Origin: Blastocatellia bacterium
GTDB lineage: Bacteria; Acidobacteriota; Blastocatellia; Pyrinomonadales; Pyrinomonadaceae
Length of the DNA stretch: 14,670 bases
Assembly: GCA_013695495.1 (NCBI GenBank)
Contig: JACDAK010000099.1
Location: forward strand, 1-14,670
Direction of reading: 5' to 3'
Numbering within the stretch: position 1 is the stretch's first letter; each line of letters opens with the position of its first letter. Shown in pieces: positions 1 to 5,876 of the stretch. The position numbers were made by a program, and so were the translations under genes. The notes below the pieces were generated by a model. The model searched no databases and had not been told where the DNA came from. It saw nothing but the letters and a program-made list of their open reading frames with translations.

Positions 1-382
1 ACTTAGTTCCGTCCCAAGTCGATACAGTGTAATATTTTCCCGTTTCAGCCGAACGTCCGACTACGTTCTCAGTAACCGTTACGCTTCGTTCACCAAAAGT
101 CTTTACGCCCGACGCGACCGATTTCGCGCCTGAAGCCGTTGCGCGGGCTCCCGTTACAGTACCGTCTTTCACCGCTCCGGCTACTTCCGGTGTCTTGTCC
201 GCGGCCGTTTCAAATGCGTCGGTAACAACCACCGCCGTCTTTTTCGCCGTGCTGACAGTTACGTCTTTAGTTTTCCCGGCCGCGTCTTTAACGGCGTCGA
301 CTACTTGAGCATCAGCAGCAGTGTACGTTAATAAGGCGATCGTCAGAACGGCTGCTGAATTCAATAAGTTGCGAAGTTTCAT
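1..382 (-). CDS. Partial exported Ala/Thr/Val/Lys-rich protein, LEA-like (C-terminus beyond window)
   Basis: Reading the minus strand from ATG at 382 gives 127 uninterrupted codons to the window edge, so the 3' end is missing. The start is supported by a perfect GGAGG 8 bases upstream. Residues 1-25 form a clear Sec signal peptide (MKLR, a hydrophobic stretch, then ADA before QVV). The mature part (about 26-110) is low in complexity, rich in Ala, Lys, Thr, Val and Asp, and has loosely repeated VKDAAGKTKD / VKDGTVTGAR-type segments that could form amphipathic helices like LEA proteins. From residue 115 the character changes to GKYYTVSTWDGTK, suggesting a small folded C-terminal end. I do not recognise a named family. 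A periplasmic or surface stress-protective role is only a guess. It lies 105 bases downstream of the cobalamin-binding gene on the same strand and appears to have its own sigma-54-like promoter. Confidence 0.8.
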   Translation of the reverse strand, partial: MKLRNLLNSAAVLTIALLTYTAADAQVVDAVKDAAGKTKDVTVSTAKKTAVVVTDAFETAADKTPEVAGAVKDGTVTGARATASGAKSVASGVKTFGERSVTVTENVVGRSAETGKYYTVSTWDGTK

Positions 383-390
383 ATATTTAG

Positions 391-395
391 CCTCC
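391..395 (-). promoter_or_regulatory. Shine-Dalgarno GGAGG that fixes the start at 382
   Basis: Reading the minus strand gives GGAGG followed by 8 bases and ATG. It is the strongest ribosome binding site in the window and decides the start of the truncated exported protein. Confidence 0.8.
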
Positions 396-430
396 AAAAG
401 TGGGTTATGCCACATATCACAGTTTCATAG

Positions 431-447
431 AGCACGATCTGTGCCAA
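431..447 (-). promoter_or_regulatory. Candidate sigma-54 (-24/-12) promoter
   Basis: The minus strand reads TTGGCACAGATCGTGCT. TTGGCAC matches the -24 element fully, and GTGC matches the -12 element TTGC at three of four positions. The GG and GC dinucleotides start 12 bases apart, which is the invariant sigma-54 spacing. Transcription would begin near 421, giving an approximately 38-base leader containing the GGAGG site before ATG 382. No good sigma-70 -10 hexamer lies at a proper distance from this TTGGCA. Whether the organism has RpoN and a nearby enhancer-binding protein cannot be seen here. Confidence 0.5.
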
Positions 448-487
448 GAGTTCAGATGATATCCGCGGAATAGGGAAACTAGCGTAA

Positions 488-889
488 TTAGGCGGGGCGG
501 ACGTTCTCGTTGATGTAGTTGACGATGTCTTCAGTCGACGTCCCGGGGAGGAACACGGCAGAAACGCCTTTCTGTTTTAGATCTTCAATGTCCTCATTTG
601 GGACGATGCCGCCGACGAGGACCAAGGTGTCGTCCATGCCGTTCTCGCGAAGCAGGTCGATGATCCGCGGACAGAGGGTCTTATGGGCCCCGCTCAGGAT
701 CGAGATACCTACGGCGTCGACGTCTTCCTGAAGGGCTGCGGCAGCGATCATTTCGGGAGTTTGACGTAATCCGGTGTAGATGACCTCCATACCGGCATCA
801 CGAAGGGCTCGTGCGATGATCTTCGCACCGCGGTCGTGACCGTCAAGGCCGGGTTTGGCCACTAGGACTCGGATCTTTCGTTCGCTCAT
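488..889 (-). CDS. Cobalamin (B12)-binding protein, methylmalonyl-CoA mutase small-subunit / C-terminal-domain type
   Basis: This 133-residue protein is a single B12-binding Rossmann-like domain. The diagnostic motifs are DGHDRG (residues 16-21, with His18 the expected lower cobalt ligand), SIL (63-65) and the GG of LVGGIVP (93-94). Its length and the start KIRVLVAKPGLDGHDRGAK match the separately encoded small subunit of acyl-CoA mutases, as in archaeal and many bacterial two-subunit methylmalonyl-CoA or isobutyryl-CoA mutases. With a large subunit it would rearrange the carbon skeleton of methylmalonyl-CoA to succinyl-CoA in propionate and branched-chain catabolism. No large subunit, MeaB/ArgK chaperone or epimerase is visible in the window, so the partner must be encoded elsewhere. 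It lies 49 bases downstream of the sterol-desaturase gene but has its own promoter-like sequence. No Shine-Dalgarno precedes the ATG. Confidence 0.9.
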   Translation of the reverse strand: MSERKIRVLVAKPGLDGHDRGAKIIARALRDAGMEVIYTGLRQTPEMIAAAALQEDVDAVGISILSGAHKTLCPRIIDLLRENGMDDTLVLVGGIVPNEDIEDLKQKGVSAVFLPGTSTEDIVNYINENVRPA

Positions 890-898
890 AAAACGCTA

Positions 899-927
899 AG
901 TATATTGAGTGACATGGGAATGGGCAA
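899..927 (-). promoter_or_regulatory. Candidate sigma-70 promoter for the B12-binding gene
   Basis: On the minus strand TTGCCC (922-927) is followed after exactly 17 bases by TATACT (899-904). The expected start of transcription is within a few bases of the ATG at 889, which implies a leaderless or nearly leaderless mRNA and agrees with the lack of a Shine-Dalgarno sequence. Confidence 0.5.
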
Positions 928-938
928 GCTGCGACGGC

Positions 939-1787
939 TCAAGCCGAGGGCTGTAATTCCGTGGGCGGCGCTTCAAAGTCCATGTTGGGTGATCCGAAGA
1001 CGCACCGAAGCTTACCGGCGAGACTGCTTTGCTTGCGAATGGCGGCGAACATCTCTGCCCATGCGTGGGTGTTGATCCATAGCGGATTGTAGCTCTCGAG
1101 AGGTTTAACGATGCCGTATCGTGGTTCCTCCTTCTCTTCGGCGAAGGATCCGAAAATGCGGTCCCAGATGATGAGGACGCCCGCGTAGTTCTTGTCGAGA
1201 TACGCTTCGTTAACGCCGTGGTGGACGCGGTGATGCGACGGGGTGTTCAAGATCCATTCGAGTGGGCCGAGGCGGTGTACGAAGCGGGTATGTATCCAAA
1301 ACTGATATATGAGATTGAAGCCGTGCATCACTACGAACATCCAAGGTGCAAAGCCGATAAGCATCAGCGGGGCGTAGAACACCCAGTGCAAAATGCCGCT
1401 GAACCAGCTTTGGCGGACAGCCACGCTTAAGTTGTAGAAACGACTGGAATGATGAACGACGTGGAAGTTCCAGAACAGGCGCGACTCGTGACTGATGCGG
1501 TGGAACCAGTAGTAGGCGAAGTCGTCGGCGAAGAACAGAATCGCCCAACTCCACCATGCATCCGCGGGAAATTTGTAGGGCGCCAGCGAATAGGCGTAAA
1601 GGTAAATGCCGCCGATGAACAGACCAAATAATGCCCCGAAACCGACGCTTACGAAGCCTACGAAAATGTTGGTGAGGGCATCACGTTTATCGTACGCATC
1701 GCTCCGCCGCTTAAACGCGAACCACGCTTCAAAGCCTATAAGGAGGGCGAAAAGGGGGATGGCGAAAACAGTCGGATTAACATTCAC
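939..1787 (-). CDS. Sterol desaturase / fatty acid hydroxylase family membrane di-iron enzyme
   Basis: This is an integral-membrane di-iron oxygenase of the sterol desaturase / fatty acid hydroxylase superfamily. With a GTG start at 1787 the protein has 282 residues, normal for the family. Several hydrophobic segments are evident (about 5-24, 40-66, 78-95, 130-165). The histidine ligands are seen as HRISH (96-100), HVVHH (109-113), H166 and H171 in a HTRFVH segment, and HRVHH (186-190), followed by the family signature DKNYAG...WDRIFG (199-213). The substrate is not predictable: sterol, hopanoid, carotenoid, alkylglycerol and fatty-acyl enzymes share these motifs. The frame stays open to 1952, but that extension is not membrane-like and would cover the promoter of the divergent gene, so I chose the only plausible internal start, GTG before NVNPT. 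No Shine-Dalgarno is visible; a TATAAAAT stretch lies just upstream. Confidence 0.88.
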   Translation of the reverse strand: MNVNPTVFAIPLFALLIGFEAWFAFKRRSDAYDKRDALTNIFVGFVSVGFGALFGLFIGGIYLYAYSLAPYKFPADAWWSWAILFFADDFAYYWFHRISHESRLFWNFHVVHHSSRFYNLSVAVRQSWFSGILHWVFYAPLMLIGFAPWMFVVMHGFNLIYQFWIHTRFVHRLGPLEWILNTPSHHRVHHGVNEAYLDKNYAGVLIIWDRIFGSFAEEKEEPRYGIVKPLESYNPLWINTHAWAEMFAAIRKQSSLAGKLRCVFGSPNMDFEAPPTELQPSA

Positions 1788-1797
1788 GGCAACACAT

Positions 1798-1805
1798 ATT
1801 TTATA
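1798..1805 (-). promoter_or_regulatory. Possible -10 element for the sterol-desaturase gene
   Basis: The minus strand reads TATAAAAT ending 10 bases before the GTG at 1787. It resembles a -10 element and would give an almost leaderless transcript. No convincing -35 hexamer is present at 16-18 bases, so this is tentative. Confidence 0.3.
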
Positions 1806-1883
1806 ACGAATTGTCCTGGAAAGAAACCTTGCGTTAATGCGGCTGAGGGGTAGGTAGTCCGGAGACTCTGATATACGAAAGTA

Positions 1884-1912
1884 TTGTAGAAGGCCCAGTA
1901 TAGTTGTATAAT
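1884..1912 (+). promoter_or_regulatory. Sigma-70-type promoter for the CAP-domain gene
   Basis: TTGTAG (1884-1889), a 17-base spacer and a perfect TATAAT (1907-1912) lie in the divergent intergenic region. Transcription would start near 1919, leaving an approximately 55-base leader before the ATG at 1974. This argues against using the upstream in-frame ATG at 1911, which lies inside the -10 element. Confidence 0.6.
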
Positions 1913-1962
1913 GGTTGAGGTTCGCCACCGATCCCCCGAGCCGACCACACACCCTAGACCTC

Positions 1963-1966
1963 GGAG
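1963..1966 (+). promoter_or_regulatory. Shine-Dalgarno GGAG for the CAP-domain gene
   Basis: GGAG lies 7 bases before ATG 1974 and supports that start over the in-frame ATG at 1911. Confidence 0.6.
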
Positions 1967-1973
1967 CACTACA

Positions 1974-2489
1974 ATGCGGATGCCAATTTTCTTTTGTGCA
2001 CTCTTACTGTCTTTAACCCTCTTCGCGTCATCCTCAGATGCTAAGCTCTTCTATTCATCTATCGACTTTACCGATAACGAAATCTCTCGTCTCTCGATGG
2101 AGGAATACCGCGTCTACGATCTGGTTAACAGGGTTCGGGCTAAGAACAACCTGAATTTTTTAATCTGGGACGAACGCCTGGCGGCAGTTGCTCGATCATT
2201 TTCGTCGCAAATGGCGTCGGCAGGATTTTTTAAGCACCAAGGCATTGATGGGAAAATGGTGCAGGACCGTGCTAATGAAGCCGGCATCCGCAACTGGCGA
2301 AAGATCGGCGAAAATCTATTTTATGCACGCGATGTCGATGAGTACTCGCCGCTAGCTGTGCGAATGTGGATGGAATCGGACTCGCATCGTGAAAATATAT
2401 TAGACCGAGGTTGGACCGCGGCTGCGGTAGGTATTGCGGTCGCAGAGGATGGAAAGGTCTACGTCACACATATCTATATTCAACGCTAG
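1974..2489 (+). CDS. Exported CAP/SCP-domain protein (YkwD-like)
   Basis: This 171-residue protein has a signal peptide (residues 1-23, ending SSSDA) and then a bacterial CAP (cysteine-rich secretory/SCP-like) domain. The fold's typical residues are visible: H88 in FFKHQ, E113 in IGENLF, and W132, S135, H138 and E140 in MWMESDSHRENIL, then the C-terminal strand VYVTHIYI. These His and Glu positions correspond to the CAP cavity tetrad. Bacterial members such as YkwD are secreted; their molecular role is mostly unknown. The start at 1974 is chosen because GGAG sits 7 bases upstream (1963-1966) and because the signal peptide begins there. It is divergent from the sterol-desaturase gene and lies 62 bases before def. 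Confidence 0.88.
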   Translation: MRMPIFFCALLLSLTLFASSSDAKLFYSSIDFTDNEISRLSMEEYRVYDLVNRVRAKNNLNFLIWDERLAAVARSFSSQMASAGFFKHQGIDGKMVQDRANEAGIRNWRKIGENLFYARDVDEYSPLAVRMWMESDSHRENILDRGWTAAAVGIAVAEDGKVYVTHIYIQR

Positions 2490-2539
2490 AATCGCAAGTT
2501 TCTGAAAGTTTTATCTTCTCGCGTCTAGAAGGAATGGGT

Positions 2540-2545
2540 TACAAT
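2540..2545 (+). promoter_or_regulatory. Possible -10 element for def, implying a leaderless start
   Basis: TACAAT ends 6 bases before the ATG at 2552, which is the expected distance from a -10 element to the transcription start. No good -35 is seen (TTCTCG at 18 bases is poor) and no Shine-Dalgarno lies at the normal distance from 2552. Confidence 0.35.
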
Positions 2546-2551
2546 CGAGTA

Positions 2552-3073
2552 ATGCCCCTCCTTAAGATCGTGCATTACCCTGAACCGGTATTGCTCCAGG
2601 TTGGAAAGCCGTTTTCTGACGAAGAATTCGGCCCGGACTTGGAGCGGCTCGTCGATGATATGTTCGCCACGATGTATGAGGCATCGGGGCTCGGGCTTGC
2701 TGCGCCCCAAGTGGGTATTTCGAAGCGACTCTTTGTGATGGATGTGCGTCAGGATGAGGGACCGCCGATCAAGCATGCTGTTTTCAATCCGGAACTAGTA
2801 ACGGTTGAGGGTGAGCAGGTCGGGGAAGAGGGGTGCCTGTCGTTCCCGGGCTTGTTCCAGACGATCAAGCGCGAGATGCGGGTGATCTTGAAAGGAAAAG
2901 ACGCTCGCGGTGAGGAACTTGAGCTTGATCTGCGCGACCTTGCGGCAAGGTGCGCCTTGCATGAGACGGATCATTGCGACGGCATCGTCTTTCTTGACCG
3001 AATGAGCCCCTTGAAACGTGAACTCGCAAAGCGTAAAATCAAAAGACTCAAGAAGACAGGAGAGTGGGAATGA
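2552..3073 (+). CDS. def: Peptide deformylase
   Basis: This enzyme removes the formyl group from the initiator methionine of nascent proteins. The 173-residue protein carries the three deformylase motifs in order: GLGLAAPQ (46-53, with the catalytic-loop Gln53), EGCLS (93-97, metal-ligand Cys95) and HETDH (137-141, metal ligands His137 and His141 and catalytic Glu138). The protein begins PLLKIVHYPEPVLLQ, as expected at the family N-terminus. ATG 2534 would add six residues (MGYNRV) and has AAGGA almost touching it, so 2552 is preferred but not certain. Its stop overlaps the next gene as ATGA, indicating translational coupling. Its usual partner fmt is not adjacent but lies about 2.8 kb downstream, after three other genes. 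Confidence 0.96.
   Translation: MPLLKIVHYPEPVLLQVGKPFSDEEFGPDLERLVDDMFATMYEASGLGLAAPQVGISKRLFVMDVRQDEGPPIKHAVFNPELVTVEGEQVGEEGCLSFPGLFQTIKREMRVILKGKDARGEELELDLRDLAARCALHETDHCDGIVFLDRMSPLKRELAKRKIKRLKKTGEWE
3058..3064 (+). promoter_or_regulatory. Shine-Dalgarno AGGAGAG inside the def 3' end
   Basis: AGGAGAG, well placed before ATG 3070, supports that the small overlapping gene is really translated. Confidence 0.6.
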
Positions 3074-3297
3074 GTTTGGAAGACACAAAACTTACGGGAG
3101 AGGTAGGCTCGATCCGCGAGTTGAACCTGTTCCTACTTTCCGGCTGGAAGTTGCTGCTGACATATGTAGAGCATTCGCCTGATTCCCAGTGCCCAAAGTT
3201 CGTGATCGGATGGCAGCAGAGCGGAGATCCGATAATACCGGAACTGCTTGATGAGTGGGAGCTTCACGAAATGGACAGGCAGATAAAATATCGATAG
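3070..3297 (+). CDS. Small conserved-looking hypothetical protein coupled to def
   Basis: This gene encodes 75 residues with no signal peptide or membrane segment. Its ATG overlaps the def stop codon by 4 bases (ATGA), and AGGAG (3058-3062) lies 7 bases upstream, so translation is credible despite the short length. The sequence has a hydrophobic/aromatic core (LNLFLLSGWKLLLTYVEH), a FVIGWQQSGDP segment, and an acidic, charged C-terminal helix (LLDEWELHEMDRQIKYR). I do not recognise the family. Coupling with def suggests co-expression, nothing more. A GTG at 3064 is an alternative start that would add two residues. Confidence 0.7.
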   Translation: MSLEDTKLTGEVGSIRELNLFLLSGWKLLLTYVEHSPDSQCPKFVIGWQQSGDPIIPELLDEWELHEMDRQIKYR

Positions 3298-3300
3298 ACC

Positions 3301-3304
3301 GGAG
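3301..3304 (+). promoter_or_regulatory. Shine-Dalgarno GGAG for the P5C dehydrogenase gene
   Basis: GGAG is 6 bases before ATG 3311 and fixes that start. Confidence 0.6.
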
Positions 3305-3310
3305 ATCTTT

Positions 3311-4879
3311 ATGCAGACACAACGAAAGACGGACGATTTTAAGAACGAACCGTTCACAGATTTTTCAGTTGAAGAGAATGCGGAAGCGATGCGTCAGGCG
3401 ATCGAGCAGGTTCGCGGCGAATTGGGACGTGAGTATGCCTCAATAATCAACGGGGAGAAAGTTTCGCTGGACAGCAAATTCAACAGCATCAACCCAGCGC
3501 GTAAGGACGAGGTCGTGGGGATCTTCCCGGAGGGCGATGCAGATACGACGTTGGCGGACAAGGCAATAGACGCGGCGACTGAGGCATTCAGGACGTGGCA
3601 GTCCGTTCCCGCGGCGGAACGGGCGGATTATCTCTTTAAGATCGCGGATATAATGCGTCGCCGCAAGCATGAGCTTTCGGCTTGGATGGTTTTCGAGGTT
3701 GCGAAAACGTGGGCTGAGGCTGACGGCGACACCGCGGAAGCGATCGATTTTGCAGAGTTTTATGGCCGCGAAATGCTTCGCTGGTCGCAGGAGCAGCCGA
3801 TAACGAAGATCCCGGGTGAGGATAACAGTCTCGAATATATCCCTCTCGGCGTGGGGGCGGTTATTCCGCCATGGAACTTTCCGCTCGCGATAATGGCCGG
3901 AATGACCATGGCAGCGGTTGTGGCGGGGAATACGGTTGTTGTAAAGCCCTCATCGGATTCGCCAACGATAGCGGCAAAGTTCATGGAGATCGTTGATGAA
4001 GCAGGTATTCCGGCGGGCGTCGTGAATTTCCTGACCGGAAGTGCGAAAACCGGCGAAGCGATGGTGACGAGCCCGAAGACGCGATTTATCTCGTTCACCG
4101 GATCAAAGGGCGTCGGCTTGCACATAAATCAAGTAGCTGCAAAACCGCAGGAGGGACAGATCTGGATCAAGCGTGTAGTGGCGGAGATGGGTGGTAAAGA
4201 TGCCATCGTTGTTTGTGATGATGCTGACCTGGATGAGGCGGCGACCGGCGTTGTTCAAGCGGCTTTCGGCTTTCAGGGGCAGAAATGCTCCGCGTGTTCA
4301 CGTTTGATCGTAGACGAGAAGGTCCATGATGAATTGCTCGCGAAGATCCTCGCGCTGACCACGACTCTCAATATTGGGCAACCGACTGAAGGCGATACGA
4401 ACGTCGCAGCGGTCATAAACCAGAAGGCATTCGACAAGACGCTCGAGTATATAGAAAAAGCGGTGAGCGAAGGCGGCTCGGTGGTGACCGGCGGTTCAGG
4501 GGACGACGGCGAGGGATTTTTTATCAAGCCGACAATCGTGGATAACGTTGAACCGGGCCAGACGTTAGAGCAGGAAGAAGTATTCGCACCGGTTCTGGCG
4601 GTGGTCAAATCGAAAGACTATGACCACGCGCTCGCGATCGCGAATGGAACGGAATTTGGGCTAACGGGTTCGGTCTATTCGGCATCTGAAGAACGGTTGG
4701 AACGCGCGAGGCGGGAGTTCCATGTCGGAAATCTTTATTTGAACCGAAAGTGCACAGGTGCTCTTGTGGGGGTACATCCTTTCGGTGGATTCAATATGAG
4801 CGGCACTGATTCGAAAGCTGGTGGCAGAGAGTATCTTCTGCAGTTCATGCAGGGCAAGCTCGTGTCGCGAAAGATATAG
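3311..4879 (+). CDS. pruA: L-glutamate gamma-semialdehyde (1-pyrroline-5-carboxylate) dehydrogenase
   Basis: This NAD-dependent aldehyde dehydrogenase (522 residues) is predicted to oxidise glutamate semialdehyde to glutamate, the second step of proline and arginine/ornithine degradation. The ALDH signatures are PPWNFP (186-191, oxyanion Asn189), FTGSKGVG (262-269, cofactor loop), AEMGGKDAIVV (general-base Glu292) and GQKCSACSR (323-331, nucleophile Cys326). The double-cysteine GQKCSACSR form and an N-terminal extension of about 40 residues before the ALDH fold are typical of the RocA/PruA subfamily rather than general ALDHs. GGAG at 3301-3304 is 6 bases before the ATG. It is a stand-alone dehydrogenase with no proline dehydrogenase domain, and no putB/prodh gene lies next to it. 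It sits between def and fmt, where a metabolic gene is unusual. Confidence 0.93.
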   Translation: MQTQRKTDDFKNEPFTDFSVEENAEAMRQAIEQVRGELGREYASIINGEKVSLDSKFNSINPARKDEVVGIFPEGDADTTLADKAIDAATEAFRTWQSVPAAERADYLFKIADIMRRRKHELSAWMVFEVAKTWAEADGDTAEAIDFAEFYGREMLRWSQEQPITKIPGEDNSLEYIPLGVGAVIPPWNFPLAIMAGMTMAAVVAGNTVVVKPSSDSPTIAAKFMEIVDEAGIPAGVVNFLTGSAKTGEAMVTSPKTRFISFTGSKGVGLHINQVAAKPQEGQIWIKRVVAEMGGKDAIVVCDDADLDEAATGVVQAAFGFQGQKCSACSRLIVDEKVHDELLAKILALTTTLNIGQPTEGDTNVAAVINQKAFDKTLEYIEKAVSEGGSVVTGGSGDDGEGFFIKPTIVDNVEPGQTLEQEEVFAPVLAVVKSKDYDHALAIANGTEFGLTGSVYSASEERLERARREFHVGNLYLNRKCTGALVGVHPFGGFNMSGTDSKAGGREYLLQFMQGKLVSRKI

Positions 4880-4883
4880 AAGT

Positions 4884-5798
4884 ATGAAAATCGGATTCGT
4901 TGGAAGAAGCCTATTGTTTGTTGTTGTGCTGGGGTTGATCGCCCAGTCGGTCGTGGCACAACGCGCCCGTACGGCTGCTCAGCCGGCTGCGAAGCCTGTG
5001 ATCTTTGCCGTGATCAACGACGGACGGACGTTGGAGCCGATAGCGCATATCGAGGGCGGTAATCTGATCGCGCCGGTGAGTGGAAGCGATGAGAGGAACC
5101 TGATCACAGCGTTCAACAAGACTTATTACGCTCCGAAATCATCGTATCGTTTGATATTTGGTGGTGCCGACGCGGGAACGGTGACGGTAAACAGTTCAGA
5201 TGCGACCGCCGATTGTGCTCCGAATCTGGCACAAGCGACGGTCTCTTCGACTCGCGCAACCTTGAAGGGCAAACTGATGGCGCTTGCGACTAACCATACG
5301 GTGAAAGGGAAGACGAGCGGCGTTCGGCGGCTTCCGACGTGGCCGGAGCGGAATGAGATAGACGCGTTGATCAGGGCACAGTACGAGAAGAATCACGTTC
5401 CGGTTACCAAGCTTGATTACCACAATCTCACGGCGCTGGATGTGAACGGTGATGGGAAGGCCGAGCTGGTTGGCAGTTACTGGGATGAGTCCGATGCCAC
5501 GTCGCGCACCTTGTTGTTCTTCATCGCGGAACGGGGTGCGGACGGCAAGTACGCATTTGGTTATAGCGAGTTTCGGGCAATCAAAGAAGATGAAGTGATG
5601 GGCGGTGATATCTCTGCGTTGGACGGCGGGACATTTCACGAGCTGCTTCTGGATGTATTTGACTACGACGGCGATGGTGTTGCGGAGATATTCACCTATG
5701 TACCTGCTTTCGAAGGCGCCGGATTCAACGTATATAAACGCTCCGATGCGAAATGGAACAAGGTTTTTGAAGGTTCTAATTATCATTGCGGCTATTAG
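4884..5798 (+). CDS. Exported hypothetical protein with two DxDGDG calcium-loop-like motifs (VCBS/FG-GAP-like)
   Basis: With ATG at 4884, four bases after the preceding stop, the protein has 304 residues. Residues 1-26 are a Sec signal peptide (hydrophobic LLFVVVLGLIAQSVV, then AQ). Two calcium-binding-loop motifs occur, D186-V-N-G-D-G and D260-Y-D-G-D-G, each followed by a short hydrophobic strand (AELVGS, AEIFTY). This pattern is common in VCBS/FG-GAP repeat and dockerin-like proteins. Two cysteines, C111 and C302, could form a disulfide outside the cytoplasm. I cannot name the family; the N-terminal half (about 38-150) has no motif I recognise. An upstream in-frame ATG at 4821 lies inside the dehydrogenase gene and would bury the signal peptide, so it is rejected. 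It may be co-transcribed with the gene before it. Confidence 0.82.
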   Translation: MKIGFVGRSLLFVVVLGLIAQSVVAQRARTAAQPAAKPVIFAVINDGRTLEPIAHIEGGNLIAPVSGSDERNLITAFNKTYYAPKSSYRLIFGGADAGTVTVNSSDATADCAPNLAQATVSSTRATLKGKLMALATNHTVKGKTSGVRRLPTWPERNEIDALIRAQYEKNHVPVTKLDYHNLTALDVNGDGKAELVGSYWDESDATSRTLLFFIAERGADGKYAFGYSEFRAIKEDEVMGGDISALDGGTFHELLLDVFDYDGDGVAEIFTYVPAFEGAGFNVYKRSDAKWNKVFEGSNYHCGY

Positions 5799-5876
5799 TT
5801 AAGATGCTGATCGAGCATTGGCTGTGCGGGCACGGGATGACGGAAGGTCATTCCTGCCCCTTCGTTTTGATAGAGT

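Noticed and set aside
1788..1952. N-terminal extension of the sterol-desaturase gene to GTG 1952
   Set aside because: The extension is not similar to the family, would cover the TATAAT promoter of the divergent gene, and makes the protein longer than usual.
4821..4883. Earlier in-frame ATG for the calcium-loop exported protein
   Set aside because: It lies inside the dehydrogenase gene and would place a cysteine-rich segment before a clear signal peptide.
5196..5786. A 196-codon open frame on the minus strand opposite the calcium-loop exported protein
   Set aside because: It lies wholly antisense to a gene with a convincing signal peptide and motifs, has no domain signature, and has a composition typical of a shadow frame.
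5799..5876. Possible promoter or terminator in the 78-base gap before fmt
   Set aside because: I found no stable hairpin with a T-run, and TAGAGT directly abuts the ATG, too close to be the -10 element for that start.
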